The notes under the pieces are model-generated. The model saw nothing but the letters and a program-made list of their open reading frames with translations, did no database searches and was not told the DNA's origin. This document shows, piece after piece, positions 26,178-35,281 of a stretch of 64,000 nucleotides of DNA. The DNA comes from Gammaproteobacteria bacterium (lineage in GTDB: Bacteria; Pseudomonadota; Gammaproteobacteria; SZUA-152): contig JAOUJW010000009.1 of the NCBI GenBank assembly GCA_029882975.1, forward strand, positions 81,830 through 145,829, read 5' to 3'. A program made the translations under genes and the position numbers. The number at the start of each line of letters is the position of its first letter. The stretch's first letter is position 1.

Positions 26178-27911
26178 TCAGTGTTTTTCGGTCAATGCTT
26201 TTTTTAATTCTTGCTTGTCCGCTTCACTTACTTGCTCGAAACGGGACTTTTCCAGAATCTCATCCAGCCGTTGGTCTTCACGCCATTTAATTAATTTATT
26301 AAACGTATCGGCAAATTCTCTCTCTACCTCGTTTTCGGACAATTGCAGCGGAATATTAATTAACTTCGCCAAATGTCCGCCTTCTGTGGTGCCACGCCAG
26401 TGTTCCAGCAAGGCTCCACAGCTTAATTCAGGATTGTTTTGGGCCAACTCTGCGATACGACACAGCAGGTCAACACCCCGTGTGTGTAACCCATTGATTT
26501 GTGTAAGATCTACCGAGTGTGCCAATTGCGGTTTCTCCAGCAACAGCCGAATGGCATGCCTTACAGGTGACAATCCCCCATTTTTGGTTTTTGCCGGTAC
26601 CACCGGTTGTTTTTTATATTGTGTTGGAAAAATAAGTGTAGACAATTTTTCGCTGTCCATGTGAATAATTTCCGCTAACTTTGCCAACATCATTTGCAGA
26701 AATACACCGGGCTGGATTTTTGTCAGCAACGGCTTGGCTCTCTCCACTATCATGGAACGGCCGTCCAGGGTGCTCAAGTTAACACCCTTGGCCATGGTAT
26801 TAAAGAAGAAGCTTGAGAATGGTACGGCTTGGTCCATTCGATGTTGGAACTGTTCTGTACCTTCCTTTCGTACCAGCGAGTCCGGATCTTCTCCTTCAGG
26901 TAAAAACAAAAACTTAATTTGTCTGCCTTCCCTGATTATAGGCAAAGATTGCGTTAATGCACGCCAAGCGGCTTTTTTGCCGGCGCGATCGCCATCAAAA
27001 CAGAATACCACTTCCGGTACAATACGGAATATACGCTCCAAATGTTCTTGCGAAGTGGCAGTACCCAAGGTCGCGACGGCGTTTCGTATACCAAATTGTG
27101 CTAAGGACACTACGTCCATATACCCTTCCACTACTATAATTTGAGTTAAGTCGCGCACTGCCTTACGCGATTCATACAATCCGTATAGTTCGCGATTTTT
27201 GTGAAATACACTGGTTTCCGGCGAATTGAGGTATTTGGGGGTCTCGTCTCCCATGACACGTCCACCAAAAGCAATGGTACGCCCACGTTGGTCGCGGATA
27301 GGAAACATAATGCGATGGCGAAAGCGGTCATAATAAGAGCCACTGTCTTTGGCGATCAGCAATCCGGCTTTCTCCAAATGCTCCGGTAAGGTTCCCTTTT
27401 GAGCAAAAGCATTAAGCAGGTTGTCCCAGCCCGGCGGAGCGAAGCCAATTCCGTATTCCTGGGCAATAACACCGGAAAGGCCTCTACGTTTTAAATAATC
27501 CACCGCTGTGGCCGCATGTTCCGAATGCTTTAACTGATACTTAAAATAAGTCTCTGTTTTACCCAGAATTTTATAAATATGGACATCAGGCTTGCGAGTA
27601 TCGGGTAAAGATTCTGTGGGTACGGTCATCCCGACCCGCGAGGCCAAGTCTTCGACGGCATCCACAAACCCCATGTGATCGTATTCCATCAAAAAACCGA
27701 TAGCGGACCCATTGGCGCCACAGCCGAAACAATAATAGAACTGCTTGTCCGGGCTGACGGTAAAAGAAGGGGTTTTTTCATTGTGGAACGGGCAACAAGC
27801 TGTGTATTCGCGACCGGCTTTTTTCAAAGCCACACGGCTATTAATGACCTCAACGATATCGGTACGAATAAGCAGGTTGTCTATGAACTGTTGTGGAATC
27901 TTACCGGCCAT
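26178..27911 (-). CDS. dnaG: DNA primase
   Basis: The start MAGKIPQQFIDNLL is the conserved primase N-terminus. The CHC2 zinc ligands are Cys40, His43, Cys61 and Cys64 (TACCPFHNEKTPSF, YYCFGCG). The TOPRIM core follows with EGYMDVVSL (about 265) and FCFDGDRAGKKAA. The C-terminal helicase-binding domain (about 440-577) is the usual length. DnaG makes RNA primers for the replication fork with DnaB. ATG at 27911 was chosen; a GTG two codons upstream is in frame. It lies 112 bp before rpoD, a gap that often holds an internal rpoD promoter, and 164 bp after yqeY. Confidence 0.97.
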   Translation of the reverse strand: MAGKIPQQFIDNLLIRTDIVEVINSRVALKKAGREYTACCPFHNEKTPSFTVSPDKQFYYCFGCGANGSAIGFLMEYDHMGFVDAVEDLASRVGMTVPTESLPDTRKPDVHIYKILGKTETYFKYQLKHSEHAATAVDYLKRRGLSGVIAQEYGIGFAPPGWDNLLNAFAQKGTLPEHLEKAGLLIAKDSGSYYDRFRHRIMFPIRDQRGRTIAFGGRVMGDETPKYLNSPETSVFHKNRELYGLYESRKAVRDLTQIIVVEGYMDVVSLAQFGIRNAVATLGTATSQEHLERIFRIVPEVVFCFDGDRAGKKAAWRALTQSLPIIREGRQIKFLFLPEGEDPDSLVRKEGTEQFQHRMDQAVPFSSFFFNTMAKGVNLSTLDGRSMIVERAKPLLTKIQPGVFLQMMLAKLAEIIHMDSEKLSTLIFPTQYKKQPVVPAKTKNGGLSPVRHAIRLLLEKPQLAHSVDLTQINGLHTRGVDLLCRIAELAQNNPELSCGALLEHWRGTTEGGHLAKLINIPLQLSENEVEREFADTFNKLIKWREDQRLDEILEKSRFEQVSEADKQELKKALTEKH

Positions 27912-28075
27912 AAGCACTAATGGTATGCTTTCGGCGCTTCACTGTCAGCATTTATTGAGACTGCATGCGCATCCACGCCGGTAACAAGATAACTTGAGCC
28001 GTTAATACAGCGATTACTGATATAGCGGAGTGGTAACTTAAAACAATGACGGAAAAATGGCGACTGCTTGATGGC

Positions 28076-28528
28076 TTATGCGCCGGAAAGAAGTGACTTC
28101 ACCTTCTGACTCACCATGCCCATGTCGGCACGGCCCTGTACTTTGGGGCGCAGTTCATTCATAACTTTACCCATGTCCTGCATGGATGCGGCACCGGTTG
28201 CAGCGATGATCTCTTTGATCACGGCCTCCAGCTCGTTTTCGTCCATCGCCGCGGGTAAATACCCTTGCAGCACATCCACTTCGTACTTTTCCTGATCCGC
28301 CAGATCCTGGCGATTAGCCGCTTCATATTGACTGATGGAATCGCGACGCTGCTTGATCATTTTGTCCAGCACAGCCAGCACATCGGTGTCAGTGAGTTCT
28401 TTGCGCTCATCCACTTCCACCTGTTTGAGGGCAGCCAAAGCGAGACGCAACACGCCCAGGCGCTGCTTCTCTTTCGCCTTCATGGCGGCCTTCATATCGT
28501 CCGTAAGCTGTTGTTTTAGTGTGGACAC
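28076..28528 (-). CDS. GatB/YqeY-domain protein
   Basis: This 150-aa helical protein matches the YqeY family over its whole length: an N-terminal helical bundle (LKQQLTDDMKAAMKAKEKQRLGVLRL) and the C-terminal GatB-tail domain (LEAVIKEIIAATGAASMQDMGKVMNELRPKVQGRADM). The C-terminal domain is the tRNA-binding tail found in GatB, so a role in tRNA or amidotransferase metabolism is inferred; the free-standing protein is uncharacterised. Its place between rpsU and dnaG is the conserved operon order in many gammaproteobacteria. Confidence 0.93.
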   Translation of the reverse strand: MSTLKQQLTDDMKAAMKAKEKQRLGVLRLALAALKQVEVDERKELTDTDVLAVLDKMIKQRRDSISQYEAANRQDLADQEKYEVDVLQGYLPAAMDENELEAVIKEIIAATGAASMQDMGKVMNELRPKVQGRADMGMVSQKVKSLLSGA

Positions 28529-28604
28529 GGGCTGGGACCTTTTGCGCTGACTCGTTACGCTTTATACCTAACGCCATCCAACCGAAGCGTCAGGCCTAAG
28601 GGAA

Positions 28605-28820
28605 TTAGTACAGACGTCTACGGCGTGCGATTTCGCGCGAAACTTTTTTCATGTGGCGCTTTACCGCAGCAGCCAGTTTTCGCTGACGCACTTGAGTGGG
28701 TTTTTCATAAAACTCACGACGACGCACTTCTGTTAAAATACCTGCTTTCTCACAAGAGCGTTTGAAACGGCGCAGAGCCAGATCGAACGGCTCGTTTTCT
28801 TTAACTTTAACGTTAGGCAT
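28605..28820 (-). CDS. rpsU: 30S ribosomal protein S21
   Basis: The 71-aa basic protein [20 protein letters not shown] is S21 from end to end, finishing in the Arg-rich tail EIARRRRLY. It binds the 30S platform near the anti-Shine-Dalgarno sequence and helps initiation. GAGGA lies before the ATG. It is the first gene of the macromolecular-synthesis operon. The 251-bp gap to the divergent tsaD should hold both promoters. Confidence 0.98.
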   Translation of the reverse strand: MPNVKVKENEPFDLALRRFKRSCEKAGILTEVRRREFYEKPTQVRQRKLAAAVKRHMKKVSREIARRRRLY

Positions 28821-29071
28821 TCAATATCCTCTAAATTAATAAGCGAATACTCAAGCTGCCGTTCAGACTGTTTCTGAAGCCGGCACCCGCTCAGGGTAAA
28901 CCCTGGTACCCGTTTCCTGGTAAAATGCGGACTCGCTTGGCAGCGCCCAGGCCTCGGAAAGGCATCCAGACCCAGGGAGCGCAATATTCTAGTAGTAAGT
29001 GAAGCAGAATGCAAAAATACAACCAAAAAAAATCCTAATTTTCTTAAAAAATTGTTCTTGGACGGGTCGAG

Positions 29072-30097
29072 ATGAGAGTTTTGGGCATAGAAACCTCCTG
29101 TGACGAAACAGGAGTGGCAATATACGATACGGAATGTGGTCTTTTGGGCCATGCCCTGCATAGCCAGATTTCACTACATGCAGCCTATGGGGGCGTGGTG
29201 CCGGAGTTGGCATCCAGGGACCATGTGCGCAAAACCATTCCTTTAATCGATGACGTGTTGCAACAATCCGGCTTGCGAAAAACTCAAATTGATGCGGTTG
29301 CCTATACGGCGGGCCCGGGCTTGATTGGTGCCTTATTGGTGGGCTGCGCCGTGGGCCGCAGCCTGGCTTGGGCCTGGGACATACCTTCTATTGCGGTGCA
29401 CCATATGGAAGGACATTTGTTGTCCCCCATGCTGGAAGATGAACCACCACCTTTTCCCTTTGTCGCCTTGCTGGTGTCGGGCGGTCACACCCTGCTGGTT
29501 AAAGTGCAAGGTGTGGGACACTACGAGGTTCTGGGTGAGAGCCTGGACGATGCCGCCGGAGAGGCTTTCGATAAGACGGCTAAATTGTTGGGTCTGCCTT
29601 ACCCGGGAGGGCCTGCATTGGCAAAACTGGCACAACAAGGAGATCCGCAACGATTTCGTTTTCCCCGCCCCATGACCAATCGCCCGGGACTGGATTTTAG
29701 TTTCAGTGGTTTAAAAACCTTTGCACTTAACACCATCCATACCCACCCCTCGGACGATCAAACCAAAGCGGATATAGCCTGCGCCTTTGAATTAGCCATC
29801 ATAGACACGCTCGCTATTAAATGTCGCCGCGCCTTAGAACATACCGGCTTAAAACGGCTGGTGGTTGCCGGCGGTGTCAGCGCCAATACACAACTACGCG
29901 AGAAATTGGCACAACTGCTTCATAGCATCCAGGGTGAAGTTTATTATCCACGCCCCCTGTTTTGCACCGACAATGGTGCCATGATTGCTTATGCGGGCGC
30001 CCTACGACTAAGTGCGGGAGAACAGCAACAAGGGGGATTTAATGCCAAGGCTCGTTGGCCCATCGAATCCTTAAGTCCGCTGCCCTGGCAGTCATAG
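29072..30097 (+). CDS. tsaD: tRNA threonylcarbamoyladenosine transferase subunit TsaD
   Basis: The protein begins [19 protein letters not shown]. The metal-binding HHMEGH (about residues 111-116), GGHTLL, the nucleotide motif and [11 protein letters not shown] (about 270-280) are all kept. TsaD transfers threonylcarbamoyl from TC-AMP to A37 of ANN-decoding tRNAs, together with TsaB and TsaE. The length (341 aa) is standard. Divergence from rpsU is the classic arrangement. It shares a bidirectional terminator with the HU-like gene. Confidence 0.97.
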   Translation: MRVLGIETSCDETGVAIYDTECGLLGHALHSQISLHAAYGGVVPELASRDHVRKTIPLIDDVLQQSGLRKTQIDAVAYTAGPGLIGALLVGCAVGRSLAWAWDIPSIAVHHMEGHLLSPMLEDEPPPFPFVALLVSGGHTLLVKVQGVGHYEVLGESLDDAAGEAFDKTAKLLGLPYPGGPALAKLAQQGDPQRFRFPRPMTNRPGLDFSFSGLKTFALNTIHTHPSDDQTKADIACAFELAIIDTLAIKCRRALEHTGLKRLVVAGGVSANTQLREKLAQLLHSIQGEVYYPRPLFCTDNGAMIAYAGALRLSAGEQQQGGFNAKARWPIESLSPLPWQS

Positions 30098-30172
30098 GTT
30101 GAATGTATGTCTAAAACAAAGCCATGTAAAACAAGCCTGCCATGACAGCAGTATGAAACATACGACCATCAA

Positions 30173-30195
30173 AAAGGGGGCTTTGCGCCCCCTTT
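30173..30195. terminator. Bidirectional rho-independent terminator
   Basis: A 9-bp stem, aaagggggc (30173-30181) with gccccctttt-side gcccccttt (30187-30195), has a 5-nt loop between the convergent tsaD and HU-like genes. The minus strand continues into ttttt, so it fits the HU-like gene best and can also stop tsaD read-through. Confidence 0.8.
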
Positions 30196-30220
30196 CTGTG
30201 TTTTGCGGTACTGCTGCTGC

Positions 30221-30601
30221 TTATTTTGCCATTTCTTTAACTGCTTTCAAGGGCAAAATTTTAACTACATTTCGAGCCGGTTTGGCTTTAAACACCGTTT
30301 CTTCGCCGGTAAACGGATTGATACCTTTACGGGCTTTGGTTGCGGGTTTACGCACAACTTTCAACTTCAACAGACCCGGCATAGTGAATACACCTGCTCC
30401 GTTTCGTTTGATATGTGCTTCAATGGTCTCCGCCAGACTGGCGAGTACGCTACCGACTTGCTTTTTGGTCAAATCGGTTTGTTCAGACAACGAGGCAATA
30501 AGCTGAGACTTGGTGAAGGGGTCTTTTACCGTCTTCAATTTCTTAGCTGGTGCTGCCGCTGCTGCTGCCTTTTTCTTCGCAGCTTTCTTTTTTGCCGCCA
30601 T
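30221..30601 (-). CDS. HU/IHF-family DNA-binding protein with Lys/Ala-rich N-terminal tail
   Basis: Residues 28-126 are an HU-like fold: FTKSQLIASLSEQTDLTKKQV, then the DNA-binding arm region (GLLKLKVVRKPATKARKGINPFTGEE) and the final VKILPLKAVKEMAK. Before it comes a 27-residue tail of only Ala, Lys and Pro-type residues (AAKKKAAKKKAAAAAAPAKK), recalling histone H1 tails or the extensions on some HU homologues. The arm lacks the strict RNP tip of canonical HupA/HupB (NPFTGEE sits where GRNPQTG is expected), so this is a divergent paralogue. It probably compacts or bends DNA. It is monocistronic with its own terminator. Confidence 0.88.
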   Translation of the reverse strand: MAAKKKAAKKKAAAAAAPAKKLKTVKDPFTKSQLIASLSEQTDLTKKQVGSVLASLAETIEAHIKRNGAGVFTMPGLLKLKVVRKPATKARKGINPFTGEETVFKAKPARNVVKILPLKAVKEMAK

Positions 30602-30984
30602 TTTACTTTCTCCCTTGCTAGTTAATAATTAAACGTGCATTTATAAAATAGCCGAATTTTACATTAAGTAAAACTTTTTTATATCTATTTTTGCAGTATT
30701 TTCCCCACTTTTGATTATTCAGTCATCAAAACAGGGAAAATAGGCCTACTATGGCAGAATATTTACACCCGCAGCCGTGAAAACCCTATAATATCCTTAC
30801 CGATCCACGTATCCTCGACGCAAAATTGATACATTCAAAAAGGCCTCGCAAGCAGCACACCGGCGCCACAGGGTTTATAATTAAGTGGAATAGCTTATTC
30901 ATTGCCCCGCAACCATAAGAACCTACAGGCCGATGCCGCGCAAGGAATCAGTAAGCGTAATTTGAGACCCTATAAAGAGCCAAA
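30602..30984. other. 383-bp divergent region upstream of the HU-like gene and nudE
   Basis: The HU-like gene side (30602-30720) is strongly A+T-rich, as expected for a highly expressed nucleoid-protein promoter, with tcccttgct acting as ribosome-binding region on the minus strand. The nudE side holds no clear promoter consensus. I see no RNA gene or repeat. Confidence 0.4.
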
Positions 30985-31518
30985 ATGCCGGAAATTACCA
31001 AACGAAAAATAGTAGCCCAATCCCGAATTTTTACCATTGAGCAGTTGGATCTGCGGTTTTCCAATGGCGTGCAAGTCCAATATGAACGACTGTGTCCACG
31101 GGGACAGGGGGCTGTACTGATAGTCCCTCTATTGGATGACGACACGGTTTTGTTGATACGTGAATACGCTGCCGGTGTAGAGCGCTATGAGCTGGCCTTA
31201 CCCAAAGGTAAGATAGATGCCAATGAAACCGTAGAGGAAGCCGCCAATCGGGAACTGGCAGAAGAAGTGGGATATGCTGCCCATTCACTGCAGCGGTTAA
31301 AGTCTCTTTCTGCATCACCCGGATACCTGGCCAATAATACCCATGTTGTGCTGGCCACGCAGTTGTACGAAAAAAGGCTGCCGGGAGATGAACCCGAACC
31401 TATAGAAGTCGTACCGTGGAAACTCAGCGAACTGGAACAATTGCTGCGACACCCTGAGTGCACCGAGGCCAGAACTATTGCCGCCCTGTTTATGGTAAAA
31501 TACCATCAACCGGCCTGA
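30985..31518 (+). CDS. nudE: ADP compounds hydrolase NudE (Nudix)
   Basis: A complete Nudix box is visible (about residues 75-97): GKIDANETVEEAANRELAEE followed by VG, fitting GX5EX7REUXEEXGU. Flanking NudE-type sequence includes the N-terminal MPEITKRKIVAQSRIFTIEQL and SASPGYLANNTHVVLA. The family hydrolyses ADP-ribose, NADH and Ap3A. The length of 177 aa is normal. It is followed 54 bp later by cysQ, an association known in gammaproteobacteria, so the two are probably co-transcribed. Confidence 0.93.
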   Translation: MPEITKRKIVAQSRIFTIEQLDLRFSNGVQVQYERLCPRGQGAVLIVPLLDDDTVLLIREYAAGVERYELALPKGKIDANETVEEAANRELAEEVGYAAHSLQRLKSLSASPGYLANNTHVVLATQLYEKRLPGDEPEPIEVVPWKLSELEQLLRHPECTEARTIAALFMVKYHQPA

Positions 31519-31572
31519 AGCATCTCAGCAAAACGCCCGTGGGTGAAAAAGTTTAAACAACGGAATACAACT

Positions 31573-32370
31573 ATGAAATTAAATCCCGAACCCTGGCTGG
31601 AACCGGTTATCCGCATCGCTCAGGCTGCCGGTCGCGAAATATTACACGTCTACAACTCGGGATTTGACGTCACTCGGAAACATGACAACACACCTTTGAC
31701 TCAAGCCGATTTGGCAGCGCACCACTGTATCGAAGACGGCTTGGAGCAACTCACTCAAGATTTTCCGATTTTGTCAGAAGAGTCCACCCACATTGCTTTT
31801 CATGAACGCAGTCAGTGGGAAACCTATTGGTTAGTGGATCCTTTGGATGGCACCCGTGAGTTCATCAAACGTAATGGAGAATTCACCGTAAACATTGCCT
31901 TGATACATAAACAAAAATCCATACTGGGGGTGGTATACACCCCGGTCACCGGAGTTTGCTACTTTGCCTGCAAAGGTGAGGGGGCGTATAAACAGGAGCC
32001 GGGTAAAACAACCTTGGCCATACACAGTCGCAAGAAACCGGGTAAAAAAGTCATCGTAGCCGGTAGCCGCTCGCATCGGGGCGACTCTTTAATTGAATTT
32101 TTACAAAAAATAGGCCCGTATGACATTATCAGCATGGGCAGTTCACTAAAGTCCTGTCTGGTCGCCGAAGGTAAGGCGGACATTTACCCTCGTTTGGGCC
32201 CCACATCCGAATGGGATACTGCGGCGGCCCAATGTGTCGTTGAAGAGGCCGGCGGGGTTATTATGGACTTACAGATGCAACCTCTGCGCTACAATACCAA
32301 ACGTTCCTTGCTAAATCCGTTTTTTCTAGTGTGCGGAGACAAGCAATACGATTGGGGACAGTACTTCTGA
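31573..32370 (+). CDS. cysQ: 3'(2'),5'-bisphosphate nucleotidase CysQ
   Basis: Inositol-monophosphatase-superfamily motifs are clear: LSEESTHI, the metal site DPLDGTREFIKRNGEF (about residues 86-101) and EWDTAAAQCVVEEAGG near the C-terminus. CysQ hydrolyses PAP from sulfate assimilation and protects PAPS metabolism. ATG at 31573 was chosen with cgga upstream; the frame could begin ten codons earlier at GTG. It is the second gene after nudE, linked to nucleotide housekeeping. The next gene is convergent. Confidence 0.93.
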   Translation: MKLNPEPWLEPVIRIAQAAGREILHVYNSGFDVTRKHDNTPLTQADLAAHHCIEDGLEQLTQDFPILSEESTHIAFHERSQWETYWLVDPLDGTREFIKRNGEFTVNIALIHKQKSILGVVYTPVTGVCYFACKGEGAYKQEPGKTTLAIHSRKKPGKKVIVAGSRSHRGDSLIEFLQKIGPYDIISMGSSLKSCLVAEGKADIYPRLGPTSEWDTAAAQCVVEEAGGVIMDLQMQPLRYNTKRSLLNPFFLVCGDKQYDWGQYF

Positions 32371-32379
32371 CCAATCACC

Positions 32380-34935
32380 CTATTGGGGCATTCCCGTACC
32401 CAGATTGTAACCGACTTCAAAATCCCAACGGTCTACTACGTCACTCAGGACACTGATTTCCGCTGCTCCCGGATATACCGGATACGCTCCACAGGACTCT
32501 CCGATTTCACATATTGCCCCATCATTATCCAGATCTGAACCGGAACGTAAGATATATCTGCCCTCTTTAACATTGCCGATGCGGTAGTGATAAACGCCGC
32601 CATCGGAGACGACAGAGGTGACGAACCCTACCATGCGTTGGTCCTCTGCACGGAGTAATTTCACATGCTGTACCCCGGCATTGTGACTGTTGTCGGGTTG
32701 CGCCACTTCCATGCTGACGGGAATATCCGCAAATCCAAAATCGGAGCTGACCCTCACGTTTGCCGTGTATATACCCGGCGCCAAACGGCTACGATCCACT
32801 AGAACTTGATACTCGCCCAAACCGTCGCCGTCCACTGCCACTGCATATAGTTGCAACCAGCCGCCGGAGTCCTGGCTTATGTTCACTCCTGTCACAATGC
32901 CACCACCCCAATTGGACAGGATAAGCCTCAAGCGCGATGCCGCCAGGCCAAAATTCAACTGCCCAGGCGCCACTTGTAACAGCGGGTCTCCCTGTGATGG
33001 GGCATTACCCGCGGCCAGCGCCTGCGCTGTGGTTAGGGCCTTGTAGGCATCCACCAAACCATAGCCATAACGCTCGTCCCAACCCGTGATGCCCAGATCT
33101 TGTGTCAAGAGACCGCCTCTGAGCAAGTTATCGAATTCATCCGGGCTTAAATTGGGATACACGGATTTCATCAAGGCTGCCACGCCGGATACATGAGGTG
33201 TGGCAATCGAAGTGCCTGTCATAAAGCTGTACCCGTACCGTAAAACCCCGGTGCTGTCATCCCCCGCCGTACTGAGAACATAGTCCGGGTTATTATCACC
33301 GTTAATATCGGTCCAGGTACTGCCACCACCGGGCGCCGCCACATCTATGGTACTGCCATAATTGGAATAGGCTGCGTATTGGCGACTTATATCCACAGCG
33401 CTCACTGAAACCACGCCGGTATAAGCTGCCGGAAGAAAGGGGGTAGCGGAACCGTCATTACCCGCGGCCGCGATAAGGATGACACCGGCATTACGTGCCG
33501 CAGCATAGGCGCTGGGAGGCTCCAGGGTTTCAACAGCACCTTTGAGACGACCCAGGCTCAAGTTAATGACATCTGCCCTTTGTGTTGGCACGATTCCCGT
33601 GTCATTGGGTAAACCGGCTGCATACAATACACCCTGCATTACATCAAATTCGCTGCCGCCCGCAACACCCAGTACTCTCAAAGGCATCACTTTACTGTTC
33701 CAGGAAACACCCGCCACACCCTGACTATTGTTTGTGTTGGCAGCAACGATTCCGGCCACATAGGTTCCGTGAAACCCGCCGCTGCTGTTGGGATCGGTGG
33801 GATCGCTGTCGGGCCCATCCAAATCAGCGGCACTAACCGGGTCGCTTACAAAATCATAGCCTGACACAAACTGGCCTTGCTGTCCGTCCTGGTAATCCAG
33901 ATCTGGATGTTGCGGTAAAATACCCGTGTCCAACACAGCAACAATGACATCAGGACTACCCGTACTAATATCCCAGGCCAGGGGCAAATTTATGAGAGGA
34001 TAGTGCCATTGCATAGGATAACGGGAATCATTGGGCACCCGGGCCGGGTAAACGCGATAGTTCAACCGCACCGATTCAACGTCACTACGCCGCTGTAACG
34101 CAGCCGCAACCGTGATGGTATCCTGCTTCAATTGTTGCTGCGCTGACACTGCATTCGATGCGGGCTCAATTCCCAAGGCAGAAAATGTACCGGGAGCCAT
34201 AGGCGCTCCCCCGTTACGTCCAACATTAATACCCAGTAACATATCGCGGTCCTCCGCCCCGCCTTTGGCGGTCATCCCCAATGCGGCGGCACGATTGGCG
34301 GCCGGGGAGAAACCCGAGTATGCAGGTTTGAATTTGACAATTAATTCGCCGGGAATAAAGTCATCATTGGAACTGAAACCATTACCTGAGGATGCTGTAG
34401 CCGGTAAATTAACGCCCACGGTGAGAAGATAACCGGATGCACCCAGACTGACTTCAACACGGAGGTGATAGGTGCCAGTACTGGGCGCCGTCACGCTAAG
34501 GTTGCCGTTTCCCGTGCTTTTCTCCAGGGACTGACCGTTCAGTAACAACTCCAGGGCCAAACTTGCTGTGCTGTTAGCCCTGGACAGAGTAACGATCTGC
34601 CCGGCATTTAAATCGACCTGGTAAACGTCAAACACATCGCCTACGGAGCGGCTGCGCCCATTAGGTCCCATGCCGGGCTGATTTACGTAACCACCGACCA
34701 AACCGGGATTGGGAATCAGTTGAGCCGTTGCAATGGAATCGTTGGCGATAAAAGGTGCGGCGGGATCGTTTACATCCGAATCCACATAGTGGATAGACGA
34801 CACGTACAAGGTGCCGCTGACAGCCCCCTTAGGATCATCATCCAGCAGACTGTCACAGGAAAGTAACAATACAGTGGAGAATAGCAACCCCAATGCTTTG
34901 TAGGGTAGCCCGTTAACCGCCAATGAATTCTTCAT
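32380..34935 (-). CDS. Subtilisin-like (S8) surface lipoprotein, short paralogue
   Basis: The signal ends in the lipobox LLLSC, so the protein is a lipoprotein. Domains: a PPC-like beta domain (about 40-175, starting VSGTLYVSSIHYVDSDVND), the S8 catalytic domain with Asp (VLDTGILPQHPDL, about 336), His (GFHGTYVAG, about 389) and Ser (GTSIATPHVSG, about 575), a beta domain (675-760), and a C-terminal domain with RSGSDLDNDGAICEIGESCG. All three catalytic residues are present. Domain order and wording match the longer protease encoded next door, so the two arose by tandem duplication. GAGG lies seven bases before ATG at 34935. It probably degrades proteins at or outside the cell surface. Confidence 0.92.
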   Translation of the reverse strand: MKNSLAVNGLPYKALGLLFSTVLLLSCDSLLDDDPKGAVSGTLYVSSIHYVDSDVNDPAAPFIANDSIATAQLIPNPGLVGGYVNQPGMGPNGRSRSVGDVFDVYQVDLNAGQIVTLSRANSTASLALELLLNGQSLEKSTGNGNLSVTAPSTGTYHLRVEVSLGASGYLLTVGVNLPATASSGNGFSSNDDFIPGELIVKFKPAYSGFSPAANRAAALGMTAKGGAEDRDMLLGINVGRNGGAPMAPGTFSALGIEPASNAVSAQQQLKQDTITVAAALQRRSDVESVRLNYRVYPARVPNDSRYPMQWHYPLINLPLAWDISTGSPDVIVAVLDTGILPQHPDLDYQDGQQGQFVSGYDFVSDPVSAADLDGPDSDPTDPNSSGGFHGTYVAGIVAANTNNSQGVAGVSWNSKVMPLRVLGVAGGSEFDVMQGVLYAAGLPNDTGIVPTQRADVINLSLGRLKGAVETLEPPSAYAAARNAGVILIAAAGNDGSATPFLPAAYTGVVSVSAVDISRQYAAYSNYGSTIDVAAPGGGSTWTDINGDNNPDYVLSTAGDDSTGVLRYGYSFMTGTSIATPHVSGVAALMKSVYPNLSPDEFDNLLRGGLLTQDLGITGWDERYGYGLVDAYKALTTAQALAAGNAPSQGDPLLQVAPGQLNFGLAASRLRLILSNWGGGIVTGVNISQDSGGWLQLYAVAVDGDGLGEYQVLVDRSRLAPGIYTANVRVSSDFGFADIPVSMEVAQPDNSHNAGVQHVKLLRAEDQRMVGFVTSVVSDGGVYHYRIGNVKEGRYILRSGSDLDNDGAICEIGESCGAYPVYPGAAEISVLSDVVDRWDFEVGYNLGTGMPQ

Positions 34936-35281
34936 GCTGTAACCTCGCTGCGACGGCCTTGAACACTAAGATTGCCGAACACTAAGAATGCCAATTTGTA
35001 TGAATGCATACCGTGAACAGATTCTCATGCGAAACATTGGGAGGCAGGAATAGTAGCGGTAAGCAATATTTCTGTGACGCGTTAAGCGTAGCAATGCAGA
35101 CGACCGATACTTTGTCGAGTGTTGGCTACATGCCGACATAGGCCGATTTAGTACTAACATCAGCCCCTAGCATATAGCGCAATGAAACAAAAGCCAAGTT
35201 TTTTAGTGTTGTTAGCCGGTTCAGATCCAGAGCAGGGTTCTGTATATTTCCCTACAGAACCCTGCATCACAGATGCCCGCG
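34936..35281. other. 346-bp gap between the two S8 lipoproteases
   Basis: The gap holds the probable promoter of the shorter protease and, at the right end, the hairpin described separately (35232-35265). No coding frame is convincing. Because the gap is long and ends the longer gene with a hairpin, the two genes are probably separate transcripts. Confidence 0.45.
35232..35265 (-). terminator. Hairpin after the long S8 lipoprotease gene
   Basis: A perfect 13-bp stem, gcagggttctgta (35232-35244) with its complement (35253-35265), has an 8-nt loop and lies 17 bp past the stop codon at 35282. There is no T-run, so it may be a transcript-stabilising 3' hairpin or a rho-dependent stop rather than a classical terminator. 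Confidence 0.65.
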
